This document shows positions 6,558-7,971 of a stretch of 7,971 nt of DNA, piece after piece (the first letter of the stretch is position 1; each line of letters opens with the position of its first letter). The notes beneath the pieces were generated by a model. It was not told the DNA's origin and did not search any database. It saw nothing but the letters and a program-made list of their open reading frames with translations. Made by a program: the position numbers and the translations under genes. Origin of the DNA: Oscillospiraceae bacterium (GTDB taxonomy: Bacteria; Bacillota_A; Clostridia; Oscillospirales; Oscillospiraceae); the NCBI GenBank assembly GCA_031265965.1, contig JAISBX010000133.1, forward strand, positions 1 through 7,971. The letters are read 5' to 3'.

Positions 6558-6929
6558 TCAATCGACCGCCTTTAGTAACACCCGCTTTACCATGGTCTTA
6601 GCCAGTTGTATCTTGTACCGCGTCGCATCGAACGGGGCGGAGTCGCGGACGGCGGCGACGCCGGCGGCATCGGCCGTGGCCTCGTCTATCGGCTTGCCCG
6701 CTATAAACTCCTCCGCCCCGCGCGCGCGGTACGGGGTGGGCGCTACGGCGTTGAGGCATATGCGCGGAGAGTCCGTCCCAACGGAGACGGCGCAGTTGAC
6801 TACGGGGAAATCTATCGACTTGCGGAACGCGAACTTTATGAACGCGCTCTTAGCGCCGTCGGCGGGCGCCGGAAACATGGAGTGGAAACGGTTGTCGCCC
6901 GTCATCGCGTAGCACTCGGCGCCGCCTTT
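6558..6929 (-). pseudogene. Remnant of a xanthine dehydrogenase-type FAD-binding subunit
   Basis: About 123 residues of a molybdenum-hydroxylase FAD subunit (xanthine dehydrogenase/CO dehydrogenase medium-chain type) remain; intact members have about 260-300 residues. The C-terminal domain is well preserved: GAKSAFIKFAFRKSIDFPVV, ICLNAVAPTPYRARGAEEF, a GKPIDEA turn and QLAKTMVKRVLLKAVD at the end. Just before it, ECYAMTGDNRFHSMF matches a motif that in my recollection of the family lies about 60 residues further upstream, so an internal in-frame deletion joins the two near 6868-6873. Everything N-terminal, including the FAD-binding core, is absent, and the sequence runs straight into a truncated CRISPR repeat at 6931-6941. 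No Shine-Dalgarno or promoter of its own is visible; the ATG at 6959 lies within spacer-like DNA. The frame is still open, so the decay may be recent. It cannot bind FAD as it stands. Confidence 0.83.
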
Positions 6930-6930
6930 G

Positions 6931-6941
6931 CGGACGGCGAC
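6931..6941 (-). repeat. Truncated terminal CRISPR repeat
   Basis: The 11 bases CGGACGGCGAC are identical to the end of the full repeat as read on the plus strand (the 5' part in the inferred crRNA direction). They are followed by exactly 34 bases before the first full repeat at 6976, a normal spacer length. This makes it the surviving piece of a further repeat whose other 22 bases have been replaced by the broken FAD-subunit gene. Confidence 0.75.
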
Positions 6942-7971
6942 TGTCCACGTCGCCCACATACTCCCAGACGCCCGTATTTCAATCCACGCCGTCCTCACGG
7001 ACGGCGACACCAAGCTGTTCGCGCAGTACAACGCATTGAGCAGTTTCAATCCACGCCGTCCTCACGGACGGCGACCATGCGGCGAATGCGGGGAATTCAT
7101 CAATATTGTAGTTTCAATCCACGCCGTCCTCACGGACGGCGACGCCGTGTGTGCCCATGTGTCTAGCCCTCCTTTCGTTTCAATCCACGCCGTCCTCACG
7201 GACGGCGACGTCCCGTCGTCGCGCAGTACCCGCCATACCTCGCGGTTTCAATCCGCGCCGTCCTCACGGACGGCGACGCCCAGCGGACGCACAGCTCCAC
7301 GAGCCAGTCGTTGTTTCAATCCACGCCGTCCTCACGGACGGCGACCGCCCGGACGCGACGACCTTTTTCCCTGCCAACCAGTTTCAATCCACGCCGTCCT
7401 CACGGACGGCGACAGTACTACCCCGAATTGATGGCCGCTCTCTACGCCGTTTCAATCCACGCCGTCCTCACGGACGGCGACGTCGCGTTTTGCCTTTAAT
7501 TCGGTTGACGCGTAGTAGTTTCAATCCACGCCGTCCTCACGGACGGCGACGTTGGTCACACGGTAACTGTCGCGGGAGTAGAGGTTTCAATCCACGCCGT
7601 CCTCACGGACGGCGACTCGGCAGTTGCGGCGTATGCGTCAATTCAAGCGGTGTTTCAATCCACGCCGTCCTCACGGACGGCGACCGGAACATAAAGCTGC
7701 ACAAAAGGTTGCAGACGCTTGTTTCAATCCACGCCGTCCTCACGGACGGCGACCAGTATAGTTTCAACGTTGATGGCGAATCCCCGGAGGTTTCAATCCA
7801 CGCCGTCCTCACGGACGGCGACTCAAGCGTTGATGGCGTTCCAGCCAATTTTACAGTTTCAATCCACGCCGTCATCACGGACGGCGACGCCGCGTCGTGC
7901 TGGGCTTCCAGCGGGAGCACCGAGTTTCAATCCACGCCGTCCTCACGGACGGCGACCGCAGATATGCCCGC
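6931..7971 (-). CRISPR. CRISPR array, type I-C-like repeats, 15 full units plus a terminal remnant
   Basis: Fifteen 33-bp repeats start at 6976, 7043, 7111, 7177, 7245, 7313, 7381, 7449, 7518, 7584, 7652, 7721, 7790, 7856 and 7924. They are separated by 14 unique spacers of 33-36 bp, and a fifteenth spacer is cut by the window edge. On the plus strand each repeat begins GTTTCAATCC and ends GGACGGCGAC, with an 8-bp hairpin (repeat bases 12-19 and 24-31) around the loop TCAC. On the minus strand it begins GTCGC and ends GTGGATTGAAAC, the 3' tag of type I-C repeats, so crRNA is probably made from the minus strand. Three repeats carry a variant: base 1 G to A (6976), base 11 A to G (7255) and base 19 C to A (7874). 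The degenerate end is on the left, which makes it the old, leader-distal end; leader and cas genes are expected beyond the right edge. None of the spacers obviously matches this window. Confidence 0.97.

Noticed and set aside
6928..7431. Open frame running through the CRISPR repeats on the plus strand
   Set aside because: The repeats lack stop codons in some frames, so open frames arise from the array itself; the product is only repeated IHAVLTDGD-like units.
7603..7920. Minus-strand open frame with SPSVRTAWIET repeats
   Set aside because: This is translation of CRISPR repeats, a common annotation artefact and not a repeat protein.

Overview
The window comes from a GC-rich bacterium, most likely an anaerobic member of the Bacillota (Clostridia-like). 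The reasons are the surface-layer homology (SLH) domains, the DUF4430 protein, an ECF-type transporter, a cobalamin riboswitch and a type I-C-like CRISPR repeat. This placement rests on gene content and style, not on a marker gene.

Positions 1-6519 form one apparent rightward operon for cobalamin (vitamin B12) capture and import. It begins with a sigma-70-type promoter (14-42) and a cobalamin riboswitch (about 64-275) that ends in an intrinsic terminator (322-354). Four tightly packed genes follow: (1) a secreted protein with an alpha/alpha-barrel domain of the prenyltransferase/transcobalamin type and three C-terminal SLH domains (428-2107); (2) a membrane-anchored protein with a Pro/Thr-rich stalk and a DUF4430, transcobalamin C-terminal-like domain (2110-2943); (3) an EcfT transmembrane energy-coupling protein (2936-3832); and (4) a 904-residue fusion of two EcfA ATPases with an S-component-like substrate-binding membrane domain (3805-6519).

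The most interesting reading is that genes 1 and 2 together carry the two halves of an animal-type B12 carrier (intrinsic factor, haptocorrin, transcobalamin). The alpha domain sits on a wall-bound protein and the beta domain on a membrane-tethered stalk. They could clamp cobalamin on the cell surface and pass it to the ECF importer encoded next to them. The domain calls are well supported by sequence; the joint clamp and hand-over are inference.

Positions 6520-7971 are different. On the minus strand lies a decayed fragment of a molybdenum-hydroxylase FAD subunit (xanthine dehydrogenase FAD-subunit type, 6558-6929), with its N-terminus missing and an apparent internal deletion. It abuts a CRISPR array (6931 to the window end) with 15 full 33-bp repeats, one truncated terminal repeat and spacers of 33-36 bp. 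Repeat orientation suggests transcription on the minus strand, so the leader and any cas genes should lie beyond the right edge. The array's oldest end is fused directly to the broken gene.
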